A stretch of DNA of 64,000 nt from Halpernia humi (GTDB taxonomy: Bacteria; Bacteroidota; Bacteroidia; Flavobacteriales; Weeksellaceae), in contig NZ_FNUS01000005.1 of the NCBI RefSeq assembly GCF_900108025.1, positions 186,001 to 250,000 on the forward strand, given 5' to 3'. Positions 17,086 to 25,148 of the stretch are shown here, in pieces (within the stretch, counting starts at the first letter, position 1; each line of letters opens with the position of its first letter). The notes under the pieces are model-generated. The model worked only from the letters and a program-made list of their open reading frames with translations, was not told the DNA's origin and did not search any database. A program made the position numbers and the translations under genes.

Positions 17086-17151
17086 AATGGAAATAACGGG
17101 GCGATATAAAATCGTACTTTAATTTCTCAAAAGGAGCTATTAGTTAAAATA

Positions 17152-17159
17152 TATTTTTG
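17152..17159 (+). promoter_or_regulatory. Possible -7 box upstream of the GH13 gene
   Basis: TATTTTTG fits TAnnTTTG about 50 nt before the ATG at 17211. No clear TTG lies at the expected -33 position, so support is weak. Confidence 0.3.
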
Positions 17160-17210
17160 GTTTAATTGTTCAAATTTTTATATATATATTTACGACCTAA
17201 AACTATATTT

Positions 17211-20063
17211 ATGATAAGAAAATTATATGCTTTGGCATTTGTATTTTTGATACAAATTTTTGCCTTTGCCCAGCAACAGACCGTTACTTACTCTATTTCT
17301 CCTGCAACCTTTAATGAGGATCAGAGTATTACAATCACCATTGATGGTAGTAGTGTGAATGAAGCAACTTGGGGAGTTACGAACAATGCTCTTTATCTTT
17401 GGGCCTGGTCTTATGACACAGCAACCAATACACAGATGGATTGCCCAACTAATGGTACTTGGACTGCCTCAAACGCGGCCAATAAGTTAACCTATAACGC
17501 AGGTTCAGACAAATATACTATTACTTTTGTGCCTAATGTGTTTTTTAACAGAACAGGAATTAATAGAATGGGCTTTTTAGTTAAAGCCATTGATGGAACT
17601 GGTGATAAAAAGTCTCAAGATAATTTAGTAAATATTGGTGCCTTCCAATTTACTTCACAGAATCCTAAAAAAGGGAGCACTACTTTTGTAACGCCTGGTG
17701 GAAGTTATCCTATACAATATAAAACTTCTGTTGCAGCGAATTGGGTTTTAAAAGCGAATGGAAACATTGTAGATACTAAAACTGCAACTACTTCATATAA
17801 TAATTTTGGTTTTGCGATAAACGGTGATAATAACATGGAACTTACTGCTACAAACCCTTCCGATGGGTCTGTTTTGAGTTCTACTTTTACTTTGGCCAAT
17901 ACGCCAGTTGTAGTTTCTGCGCCAATCCCATCTTATATAAAACAGGGTATTAATTATGACCCTTCAGATAATACCAAGGTTGGCTTGGCACTATACGCAC
18001 CGTTTAAATCTTATGTGCACGTACTCGGAAGTTTTAATAATTGGAGTGTGAGCAGTAATTATTTAATGAAAAAAGATACTGCAAACCCAGATCTTTACTG
18101 GATAGAAATCACAGGGCTTACACCAATGCAAGTATATACTTTTCAATATAGAACGAATGATGGTGTGAAAGTGGCAGACCCTTATTCACCACTTGTTTTA
18201 TCACCAGATGACGACCCTTATATTTCAGCGGCAACTTATCCTAACAAACCTGTTTATCCTGCAGGGCAAGAATTTGATGTTTCTGTAATACAAACCGGTA
18301 AACCTGCGTATAATTGGCAAGTGAGCAACTTCGTAAAACCCGCTAAAGAAAACTTGGTGGTTTATGAAGCTTTGGTAAGAGATTTTACTACACAAAGAAC
18401 TTGGCAATCTATGATTGATAAAATTCCTTATTTAAAAGGTTTGAATATAAATGCAATAGAATTAATGCCAATAATGGAATTTGATGGAAATAATTCTTGG
18501 GGTTATAATCCAGGTTTTCATTATGCTTTAGATAAAGCCTACGGAACTCCAGAAAAATTTAAAGAATTTGTGGATACTTGTCACCAAAATGGTATTGCCA
18601 TTATTCTCGACATTGCTCTAAACCACGCGACGGGAAGATCACCGCTAGAAAGATTGTGGATGGATGATCCTGATGGAAATGGCTATGGAGATGTTGCTGC
18701 AAATAATCCTTATTTTAACCAAACCGCAAAACATACTTATAGTGTTTTTTATGATTTTAACCATTCTAAACCAGAGACAAAATATTATGTAAAACGCGTT
18801 TTAGCACAATGGATAAACGAATATAAAATAGACGGCTTCCGATGGGATCTTACAAAAGGTTTCACCCAAGCTTGTTCATCTTCAGATGAAACCTGCACAA
18901 ATTCATACCAGCAAGATCGTGTAGATATTTTAAAAACCTACGCAGATTATGAATGGGCCGACGATCCTACATCTTACATTATTTTTGAACATTTAGGACA
19001 AGATAATGAAGAACAACAGTGGGCAAATTATAGAATAAATGAAGGAAAAGGCGTAATGATGTGGAATAAAATGACAGACCAATTTGGCCAAAATACAATG
19101 GGATACGCAAGTAGCAGCGATCTTTCTCGTGCCAATTATACCAATCATGGTTTTACTGGCGAAAGAACAATGACTTATGGTGAAAGCCACGATGAAGAAA
19201 GATTAATGTATAAAAACATTTCTTATGGCGCCACAAATGGCTCTTATAACGTAAAAGATCTTGCAACAGCATTGCAAAGACAAAAAGCATACGGCGCAAT
19301 ATTCCTAACGCTTCCTGGGCCAAAAATGATTTGGCAATTTGGCGAATTAGGTTATGATTTTAGTATTAACACCTGCTCCAATGGCTCCATTAGCAATAAC
19401 TGCCGTTTAGATGAAAAACCAGTCGCATTTGCACTTGGATATGACCAAGATCCTGTGAGAAAAGCAGTTTATGATACTTGGGCGAAAATTTTAGAAATAA
19501 GATTAAAAAATAAAGTTTTTGAAACCAAAACATTTGCTATAAACTCTGGCGATTTAATGCCAAAACTATACATCTACGACGATACATTACCACCTACAAG
19601 TTTGAAAAATGTTGTAATACTCGCTAATTTGACGCTTACAGCACAAAACATTGTTCCAAACTTACCTTATGCCGGAAATTGGTATAATTTGATGGATAAT
19701 TCTGTAAGAAATTTTGCTGCCACTACAACGCCTGTAACTTTACAGCCGGGAGATTTTATTATTTTAGGAAACCAACCTTCCGCAGCACTTGCAACGGTTG
19801 AAACAAACGCCGCAGATAATGCAGTAAAAATTCAATTGGCTCAAAACCCAGTTGCAAACGGGCTTGCAAACGTAAAATTGACAAATGCAAAAAACGGAAC
19901 AATCTCAGTTTACGATTTAAGCGGGAAATTAGTTCAATCATTTATGGTTACTTCTGATAATGGAATACAGAGTTTAAGATTAAACAACGTAAAATCTGGC
20001 ATGTATCTCCTTCAATTAAAAACCGAAAACGGAAATGCAGTTACCAAAATGATTGTGAAATAG
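17211..20063 (+). CDS. Secreted GH13 alpha-amylase-family enzyme with T9SS sorting domain
   Basis: A 950-residue secreted glycoside hydrolase. Signal peptide 'MIRKLYALAFVFLIQIFAFAQ'; starch-binding-like beta domains (about 20-330, with CBM48-like 'VHVLGSFNNWSVSS'); GH13 catalytic barrel with region I DIALNH at 467-472, nucleophile D546 in FRWD, acid/base E593 in IFEH, and HD at 660-661. The last 75 residues are a type A Por sorting domain ('LAQNPV..ISVYDLSGKLV..LKSGMYLLQL'-like), so it should leave through the type IX system. It likely degrades starch or glycogen-type glucans. ATG 17211 preferred over an upstream TTG because it yields the signal peptide. Confidence 0.92.
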   Translation: MIRKLYALAFVFLIQIFAFAQQQTVTYSISPATFNEDQSITITIDGSSVNEATWGVTNNALYLWAWSYDTATNTQMDCPTNGTWTASNAANKLTYNAGSDKYTITFVPNVFFNRTGINRMGFLVKAIDGTGDKKSQDNLVNIGAFQFTSQNPKKGSTTFVTPGGSYPIQYKTSVAANWVLKANGNIVDTKTATTSYNNFGFAINGDNNMELTATNPSDGSVLSSTFTLANTPVVVSAPIPSYIKQGINYDPSDNTKVGLALYAPFKSYVHVLGSFNNWSVSSNYLMKKDTANPDLYWIEITGLTPMQVYTFQYRTNDGVKVADPYSPLVLSPDDDPYISAATYPNKPVYPAGQEFDVSVIQTGKPAYNWQVSNFVKPAKENLVVYEALVRDFTTQRTWQSMIDKIPYLKGLNINAIELMPIMEFDGNNSWGYNPGFHYALDKAYGTPEKFKEFVDTCHQNGIAIILDIALNHATGRSPLERLWMDDPDGNGYGDVAANNPYFNQTAKHTYSVFYDFNHSKPETKYYVKRVLAQWINEYKIDGFRWDLTKGFTQACSSSDETCTNSYQQDRVDILKTYADYEWADDPTSYIIFEHLGQDNEEQQWANYRINEGKGVMMWNKMTDQFGQNTMGYASSSDLSRANYTNHGFTGERTMTYGESHDEERLMYKNISYGATNGSYNVKDLATALQRQKAYGAIFLTLPGPKMIWQFGELGYDFSINTCSNGSISNNCRLDEKPVAFALGYDQDPVRKAVYDTWAKILEIRLKNKVFETKTFAINSGDLMPKLYIYDDTLPPTSLKNVVILANLTLTAQNIVPNLPYAGNWYNLMDNSVRNFAATTTPVTLQPGDFIILGNQPSAALATVETNAADNAVKIQLAQNPVANGLANVKLTNAKNGTISVYDLSGKLVQSFMVTSDNGIQSLRLNNVKSGMYLLQLKTENGNAVTKMIVK

Positions 20064-20081
20064 TCAATCAGAACATTTAAC

Positions 20082-20115
20082 AAAAAAAGCAGGAAAATCT
20101 TTCCTGCTTTTTTTA
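20082..20115. terminator. Bidirectional Rho-independent terminator
   Basis: AAAAAAAGCAGGAAA and TTTCCTGCTTTTTTT form a perfect stem with a 3-4 nt loop and T-runs on both strands. It sits between the convergent GH13 gene and ribBA and can serve both. Confidence 0.9.
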
Positions 20116-20135
20116 TGTCTAAAACTTTTTTAAAT

Positions 20136-21257
20136 TTATAGTTGAACCATTTCCGTTACTTCTACATCATAACCTGCAACAATTGGTTTCATATTTGGAT
20201 TTTGTGTAATGACACGAAATTTATTCACACCCAGATTTTTCAGAATTTGAGTACCAATACCATAATCGTGAAAATTAGAAGCCAAAGTTGGGCGCGCTTC
20301 TCTCCCATTTTGAAAATCTAAAAACTGCTGCAATTTTCGCAATGTATTTTCTGAAGTTGAAACATTATTAATGAAAATAATAACACCTTTTCCTTCGTCG
20401 TTGATTTTTTTTGTTACTTTTTCCAGCAAAGGTTGTTCTCCTGTATTTAATCTGCTCAAAACATCAAAATAAGAATTTGAGGACTGCACCCGAACTAAAA
20501 CAGGCTCATTTTGCACCCAACTTCCTTTCGTTAAAGCAAAGTGAATTTGGTCTGTACTTGTTTCTTTAAAGGCAAAAAATTTATAATCACCGTAGAACGT
20601 TTTCACATCTTTTTCTTCAATTCTCTCTATTAAATCTCCCTTTTTTAATTGATAATGAATTAAATCTTCAATAGAAATTATTTTTAAATCGTGCTTTTTC
20701 GCTAATGCATAAAGTTCTGGTAATCTTGCCATTGTACCATCATCGTTCATTATTTCGCAAATTACACCGCCTTCCTGCAAGCCTGCTAATTTGGTTAAAT
20801 CAATCGCCGCTTCTGTATGGCCGGCTCTTTTAAGAACGCCACCTTTTTTTGCCCGAAGAGGAAAAATATGACCAGGACGCATAAAATCTTTCGGTTTAGT
20901 ATTTTTATCCATTAATGCCATAATGGTTTTAGCACGGTCGCTCGCAGAAATTCCCGTAGAAACGCCTTCGCCTAATAAATCTACCGAAACTGTAAAAGCC
21001 GTTTCTTTTGGATCAGAACTTCTGGTAACCATAATATCTAAACCCAACTCATCACAGCGTTTTTCTGGCAATGGCGTACAAATTAAGCCACGACCATAAA
21101 TCGTCATAAAATTGATTATTTCTGGAGTAGTAAGTTCCGCGGCAGAAAGAAAATCGCCTTCATTTTCCCGATTTTCATCATCTACAACGATGATTATTTT
21201 GCCATTTTTTAAATCTTCAATGGCTTCGGGAATGGTATTTAAAATAATATCAGACAT
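20136..21257 (-). CDS. RibBA-like protein: DHBP synthase with degenerate GTP cyclohydrolase II domain
   Basis: A 373-residue riboflavin-pathway protein. Residues 1-205 form 3,4-dihydroxy-2-butanone-4-phosphate synthase, with '[11 protein letters not shown]' near residue 25 and '[26 protein letters not shown]' near 140-165, so it should convert ribulose 5-phosphate to the four-carbon unit of riboflavin. Residues 210-373 align with GTP cyclohydrolase II in layout but lack the zinc-binding cysteines ('SLRCDCG' type motif); the equivalent stretch reads '[13 protein letters not shown]'. That half is probably not catalytic, and a separate GCHII would be needed elsewhere. Confidence 0.9.
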   Translation of the reverse strand: MSDIILNTIPEAIEDLKNGKIIIVVDDENRENEGDFLSAAELTTPEIINFMTIYGRGLICTPLPEKRCDELGLDIMVTRSSDPKETAFTVSVDLLGEGVSTGISASDRAKTIMALMDKNTKPKDFMRPGHIFPLRAKKGGVLKRAGHTEAAIDLTKLAGLQEGGVICEIMNDDGTMARLPELYALAKKHDLKIISIEDLIHYQLKKGDLIERIEEKDVKTFYGDYKFFAFKETSTDQIHFALTKGSWVQNEPVLVRVQSSNSYFDVLSRLNTGEQPLLEKVTKKINDEGKGVIIFINNVSTSENTLRKLQQFLDFQNGREARPTLASNFHDYGIGTQILKNLGVNKFRVITQNPNMKPIVAGYDVEVTEMVQL

Positions 21258-21276
21258 TACAATAATTAAATTTCTG

Positions 21277-21307
21277 CAAAGATACTTACATTTAAAGCGG
21301 TAAGCAA
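21277..21307 (-). promoter_or_regulatory. Predicted promoter of the ribBA-like gene
   Basis: On minus, TTG (21305-21307), a 20-nt spacer and TATCTTTG (21277-21284) match the Bacteroidota consensus about 20 nt before the ATG. No FMN riboswitch could be seen in the short leader. Confidence 0.5.
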
Positions 21308-21598
21308 TTTTAAAAAAATATTTACCTTTTTTACTTTAAAAGAATTCCAAAAAAAATAATCTGCAAGTCCGCAATTCATTATAAATGTTTTTTATTGTTT
21401 ACGAACTTTGCTAAGTGAAATCAAAGATTCGACGAAGTCAAACGCCTTTGTCAATGTTTTTATAATAGTTTTAAAGGAATTGATGAATCTTCGATATGCG
21501 ACCTTAAAAACATCATTTAGACAGAGAATCAATAAAAATCTTTGCGTTTTTCGCGTTAAAAATTAGCATTATGATTGAAAGCGGACATCCAAAAAAAA
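21308..21598. other. Intergenic region without a recognised gene
   Basis: Together with the preceding promoter this makes a 341-nt gap between a DCC-family gene and the ribBA-like gene, both on minus. It is A+T-rich. The segment 21537-21566 (CTTTGCG..CGCGTTAAAAA) resembles a short degenerate repeat also seen at 25125-25142 (CCTTTGCGTTTAACC). A sequence with CTTTGTCAA words at 21413-21455 recalls the inverted repeat at 818-864. No ORF, tRNA or clear terminator was found. Confidence 0.4.
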
Positions 21599-22006
21599 TT
21601 AATTATCAATAAATTTCTTCCTTTCTTGCGCAGTCGGTAAATAGCATTTTGCAGAAGCAATTTTCTGGCGGTTGGTAGAAATTAAATCATAAACTTTATC
21701 CCGAAAAAAACGTGGTATAATTTTAAAAAAACTGAATAATGAAAATACGCCACCCAAAAGCGAAGCGATTTTTAAAACTGCAGAAGATTTGGATAAATAA
21801 AAATGTTGCGGCGCGTAAAGATAAAGCGTATCGAAAGTTTTATTTTCTAAACCTCTTTCCGTTAAAAAATTTTGCCCGAATTCTGATTGCAATGCAGAAA
21901 ATAAAAACAAATCATTTTTGTCATTTTTAAGAATCCAAGCGACCCAAAAATTACAAAAACCGCACTCTCCGTCATACAAAACATAATATTTCCCTGAATC
22001 TTTCAA
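21599..22006 (-). CDS. DCC-family (DUF393) thiol-disulfide oxidoreductase
   Basis: A 135-residue protein with the defining DxxCxxC motif: 'YVLYDGECGFCNFW' at about 8-21. The family has a thioredoxin-like fold and is predicted to act in redox chemistry; few members are characterised. C-terminal 'YDLISTNRQKIASAKCYLP' also fits. No ATG is available upstream of the motif, so the start is a TTG at 22006, just 5 nt after the stop of the heme-binding protein gene, implying translational coupling. Confidence 0.82.
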   Translation of the reverse strand: MKDSGKYYVLYDGECGFCNFWVAWILKNDKNDLFLFSALQSEFGQNFLTERGLENKTFDTLYLYAPQHFYLSKSSAVLKIASLLGGVFSLFSFFKIIPRFFRDKVYDLISTNRQKIASAKCYLPTAQERKKFIDN

Positions 22007-22011
22007 CTTTT

Positions 22012-22500
22012 TTACTTTTTAACTTTCACTTCTTCAACTGGTAAATTATAACCCACGCGCGTATCATTTTCAATTTTTTTAAAATAATTAATGAGGGTTA
22101 CTTTTTGCTCTGCAGACAAATTAGCATTGGTATGAATTAAAACATAAGAATCTAAAGGCATTTCACCTTGCTCTATTTCTTCGGCTGCTTCAGATAATTT
22201 TCTTGCTTGTCTTTTCGGCTCATAAGTGGCGAATGTAGAAAAGTTTAAATGTTTTCTACCATCCTCAATATGGTTTTGCAAAAACCAAGCAACAGGCTGA
22301 ATATTGGTGTACCAAGGATATTTCGTTTCATTAGAATGACAATCGTAGCATGAAGTTTTTATTAATTGAGCCACATTTTCGGGCGTATTTTTAATGCTTA
22401 AAAAATCGGTTCCTTTATTTACCGGCGGATTGGTTTTATCAATTCTAAAAAATTGAATAATAACGAATGCTACAAGAAGAACAATTAATACTTTTTTCAT
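22012..22500 (-). CDS. Membrane-anchored heme-binding domain protein
   Basis: A 162-residue protein with one N-terminal span (KKVLIVLLVAFVIIQFF) and a c-type heme motif CYDCH in 'LIKTSCYDCHSNETKYPWYTNIQPVAWF' near residue 50. That context is typical of the Bacteroidota heme-binding (haem_bd) domain family, often next to cytochrome or DCC genes. It should be held at the periplasmic face with covalent heme. It is 5 nt upstream of the DCC-family gene on minus, so the two redox proteins are probably expressed together. Confidence 0.85.
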   Translation of the reverse strand: MKKVLIVLLVAFVIIQFFRIDKTNPPVNKGTDFLSIKNTPENVAQLIKTSCYDCHSNETKYPWYTNIQPVAWFLQNHIEDGRKHLNFSTFATYEPKRQARKLSEAAEEIEQGEMPLDSYVLIHTNANLSAEQKVTLINYFKKIENDTRVGYNLPVEEVKVKK

Positions 22501-22594
22501 AATCTATTTTATAGGGTAAAATTACAAAATAATTTAAAGGAAATAGAATATAATCAAAATCTTAATTTCACTACTAATTTTCATTATTTAAACT

Positions 22595-22602
22595 TACCTT
22601 TG
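22595..22602 (+). promoter_or_regulatory. Possible -7 promoter box of der
   Basis: TACCTTTG fits TAnnTTTG, 64 nt before the der ATG. The -33 TTG element is not obvious. Confidence 0.35.
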
Positions 22603-22666
22603 CAAAAATTTTTGGGCTTCAATACTTGAAGTAACCCATTAATAATTAATTTATTAAACAAAATTT

Positions 22667-23977
22667 ATGTCAAACATTGTAGCCATTGTTGGCCGCCCAA
22701 ACGTGGGGAAATCCACCCTATTCAACAGACTTTTAGAACGAAGAGAAGCAATCGTAGATTCCGAAGCAGGCGTTACGAGAGACCGCCATTATGGGAAATC
22801 TGACTGGAACGGCGTAGATTTCACCGTAATTGATACCGGCGGATACGACATCGGAACTGATGACGTTTTTGAAGTTGAAATTCGCAAACAAGTTCAACTT
22901 GCTGTGGATGAAGCCACTTCTATTATTTTCATGGTCAACGTTCATGAAGGATTGAACGATACCGATCAAGAAATTTTTGAATTACTTCGAAAAGCCAACA
23001 AACCCGTCTATTTAGTTGTAAATAAAGTTGATACAGCAAAAGAAGAACTCGCCGCAACAGAATTTTACCAGTTGGGCGTAGAATCTTATTTCACTTTATC
23101 TTCCGCAACTGGCTCTGGAACGGGCGAATTGCTAGATCAAGTGGTAAAAGATTTCCCAACCACAGAATACAAAGATCCATTTGAAGGCTTACCGAAAATT
23201 ACCATTGCAGGCCGACCAAATGTGGGAAAATCTACTTTAACCAACGCACTTTTAGACGATAACAGAAATATTGTAACCGATATTGCCGGAACGACGCGCG
23301 ACAGTATTCAAACTTTATACAATAAATTCGGCCACGAATTTGTGCTTGTCGATACTGCCGGAATGCGCCGAAAAGCCAAAGTAAAAGAAGATTTAGAATT
23401 TTATTCTGTAATGCGCGCCGTGCGATCCATAGAATTTTCTGATGTTGTAATTATAATGATAGACGCCACACAAGGTTGGGAAAGTCAGGATATGAATATT
23501 TTCGGTCTAGCCCAAAAAAACCGAAAAGGCATCGTGATTTTAGTTAATAAATGGGATTTGGTGGAAGATAAAACCACCAATTCTATGAAAGAATTTGAAG
23601 AAAAAATAAAATTTCGCATCGGTCAATTTACAGATATTCCCATTTTATTCGTTTCTGCTTTAACGAAACAAAGAATTCTAAAAGCGGTAGAAGTAGCAAT
23701 GCAAGTTTATGAAGATCGCAAAAAACGCATCAAAACTTCAAAATTAAACGAAGTGATGTTGCCCATTTTCGAGCGCACGCCGCCGCCAGCAAATAAAGGA
23801 AAATACATTAAAATTAAATATTGTGTTCAACTTCCAACGCCGTCGCCGCAATTTGTATTTTTCTGCAATTTGCCACAATATGTGAAAGAAGCCTACAAAA
23901 GATTTACCGAAAATCAACTCCGAAACGAGTTTGGTTTCACGGGCGTTCCGATTGAGATTTACTTTCGACAGAAATAA
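22667..23977 (+). CDS. der: Ribosome biogenesis GTPase Der (EngA)
   Basis: A 436-residue protein with two tandem GTPase domains and a C-terminal KH-like domain, needed for 50S subunit assembly. The first P-loop 'GRPNVGKSTLFN' starts at residue 8, followed by 'DTGGYD' and 'NKVD'. The second P-loop 'GRPNVGKSTLTN' is near residue 183, with 'DTAGMRRKAK' and 'NKWD'. The last 90 residues include the KH-like 'TPPPANKGKYIKIKYCVQ'. Length matches the family. Confidence 0.97.
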   Translation: MSNIVAIVGRPNVGKSTLFNRLLERREAIVDSEAGVTRDRHYGKSDWNGVDFTVIDTGGYDIGTDDVFEVEIRKQVQLAVDEATSIIFMVNVHEGLNDTDQEIFELLRKANKPVYLVVNKVDTAKEELAATEFYQLGVESYFTLSSATGSGTGELLDQVVKDFPTTEYKDPFEGLPKITIAGRPNVGKSTLTNALLDDNRNIVTDIAGTTRDSIQTLYNKFGHEFVLVDTAGMRRKAKVKEDLEFYSVMRAVRSIEFSDVVIIMIDATQGWESQDMNIFGLAQKNRKGIVILVNKWDLVEDKTTNSMKEFEEKIKFRIGQFTDIPILFVSALTKQRILKAVEVAMQVYEDRKKRIKTSKLNEVMLPIFERTPPPANKGKYIKIKYCVQLPTPSPQFVFFCNLPQYVKEAYKRFTENQLRNEFGFTGVPIEIYFRQK

Positions 23978-23979
23978 TT

Positions 23980-24030
23980 CCCCTTCTTTGAAGGGGTGGA
24001 TTTTGCAAAGCAAAAGACGGGGTAGTTTTT
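23980..24030. repeat. Interspersed double-hairpin repeat downstream of der
   Basis: CCCCTTC/GAAGGGG (23980-23996) and TTTTGC/GCAAAA (24001-24015) form two small stems, followed by GACGGGGTAG. I recognise this pattern as a repeat scattered through many flavobacterial genomes. It begins three bases after the der stop and may help end its transcript. Confidence 0.5.
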
Positions 24031-24085
24031 AGGAGCAAGAAGGTTTTTTTACAAAATAACATTGGTCCCGCTTTTCATTCCAATC

Positions 24086-24147
24086 TGTCATTGCGAGCGG
24101 AGCGAAGCAATCCGTTGAAAAGAAGATTTTTACCGCTCGCAATAACA
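24086..24147. repeat. REP-like inverted repeat
   Basis: TGTCATTGCGAGCGG at 24086-24100 pairs with CCGCTCGCAATAACA at 24133-24147 (14 of 15 positions). The left arm continues AGCGAAGCAATCCG, matching the half-element at the tatC start (4804-4833). Such CATTGCGAGCGGAGCGAAGCAATC elements are common bacterial intergenic repeats. Confidence 0.6.
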
Positions 24148-24222
24148 GGATTTTCCCTTCAATCGGGGCTATTTTCGAAGTTAATATTTCTGTTTCAAAA
24201 GAAGCATTGTAATCTTTAACTC

Positions 24223-24256
24223 AAACCTCATAGGTTTTTAAAAACCTATGAGGTTT
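24223..24256. repeat. 34-bp perfect palindrome, possible bidirectional terminator
   Basis: The halves AAACCTCATAGGTTTTT and AAAAACCTATGAGGTTT form a perfect dyad with T-runs on both sides. It lies in the 354-nt gap between der and upp; the rest of that gap shows only the two repeats listed separately and no gene. Confidence 0.65.
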
Positions 24257-24331
24257 TAAATAAGCAACAAGGTGTAATTAGAATTTTTAATCTATTATTT
24301 TTTTCCGAAATTAGCAACTCAAAACAAACTT

Positions 24332-24982
24332 ATGCTTACTGAACTTTCAAACCAATTTTCTCTGGTAAATTCTTGGATCAACGATTTACGAAACGTAGAA
24401 ATCCAGCAAGACAGAATGAAATTCCGAAGAAATATGGAACGTATCGGAGAAATTGCTGCCTTTGAAATCAGTAAAACTTTAGAGCAAAAAACCATAGAAA
24501 TCACCACTCCTTTAGATAAAATTATTTCACAAGAAATTGCTGTTCAACCAGTTATTACTACAATTTTACGAGCAGGCGTTCCTTTATTTCAGGGACTTTT
24601 AAATTATTTTGATAAAGCAGATTGCGGTTTTGTTGCTGCTTACAGAAAACACGATGCGAATGATTATTTCAGCATCAAACAAGATTATCTCACTTGTCCA
24701 GATTTAAACGGAAGGCCTTTAATAGTCGCCGATCCAATGCTTGCAACGGGCGCAAGTTTAATAGAAGCCATAAAAGATTTATTGAACCACGGCAAACCAA
24801 CTGAACTTCACATTGTTGCTGCAATTGCAAGCCGACAAGGTGTAGAAACCATTCAAAATGAATATCCAAATGCGAAACTTTGGGTGGGAATGATTGATGA
24901 AAAATTGACTTCAAAAGGCTACATCACGCCAGGCTTGGGCGATGCAGGCGATTTGAGTTATGGCGAAAAATTGCAGCGGTAG
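24332..24982 (+). CDS. upp: Uracil phosphoribosyltransferase
   Basis: A 216-residue salvage enzyme converting uracil and PRPP to UMP. The PRPP-binding loop appears as 'LIVADPMLATGASLIEAI' near residue 130-147, and 'ILRAGVPLFQGLLNYF' near 70 and 'MIDEKLTSKGYITPGLGDAGDLSYG' near 190 are family signatures, the last contacting uracil. Length is normal. It stands alone on plus behind a stretch of repeats. Confidence 0.95.
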   Translation: MLTELSNQFSLVNSWINDLRNVEIQQDRMKFRRNMERIGEIAAFEISKTLEQKTIEITTPLDKIISQEIAVQPVITTILRAGVPLFQGLLNYFDKADCGFVAAYRKHDANDYFSIKQDYLTCPDLNGRPLIVADPMLATGASLIEAIKDLLNHGKPTELHIVAAIASRQGVETIQNEYPNAKLWVGMIDEKLTSKGYITPGLGDAGDLSYGEKLQR

Positions 24983-25148
24983 GAAGACTCTCGCAGATTT
25001 TCCAGATTAAAGATTAAAATTCCAATAAAATCTACGTCATTTGCTAAATCTGCAAGAAAAGATTTTTACAATTTTTGCGCTTGAATCACGCCTTGCGCCT
25101 TAAAATAAAAAGAATGCAAAGAATCTTGTGCCTTTGCGTTTAACCAAA

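Noticed and set aside
17012-17122. Independent 36-residue gene from ATG 17012
   Set aside because: Its sequence is basic with no features, and it overlaps a more protein-like frame visible if the A9 run is one base shorter.
21258-21598. FMN riboswitch upstream of the ribBA-like gene
   Set aside because: The promoter-like motif is only about 20 nt before the ATG and no FMN aptamer sequence could be seen.
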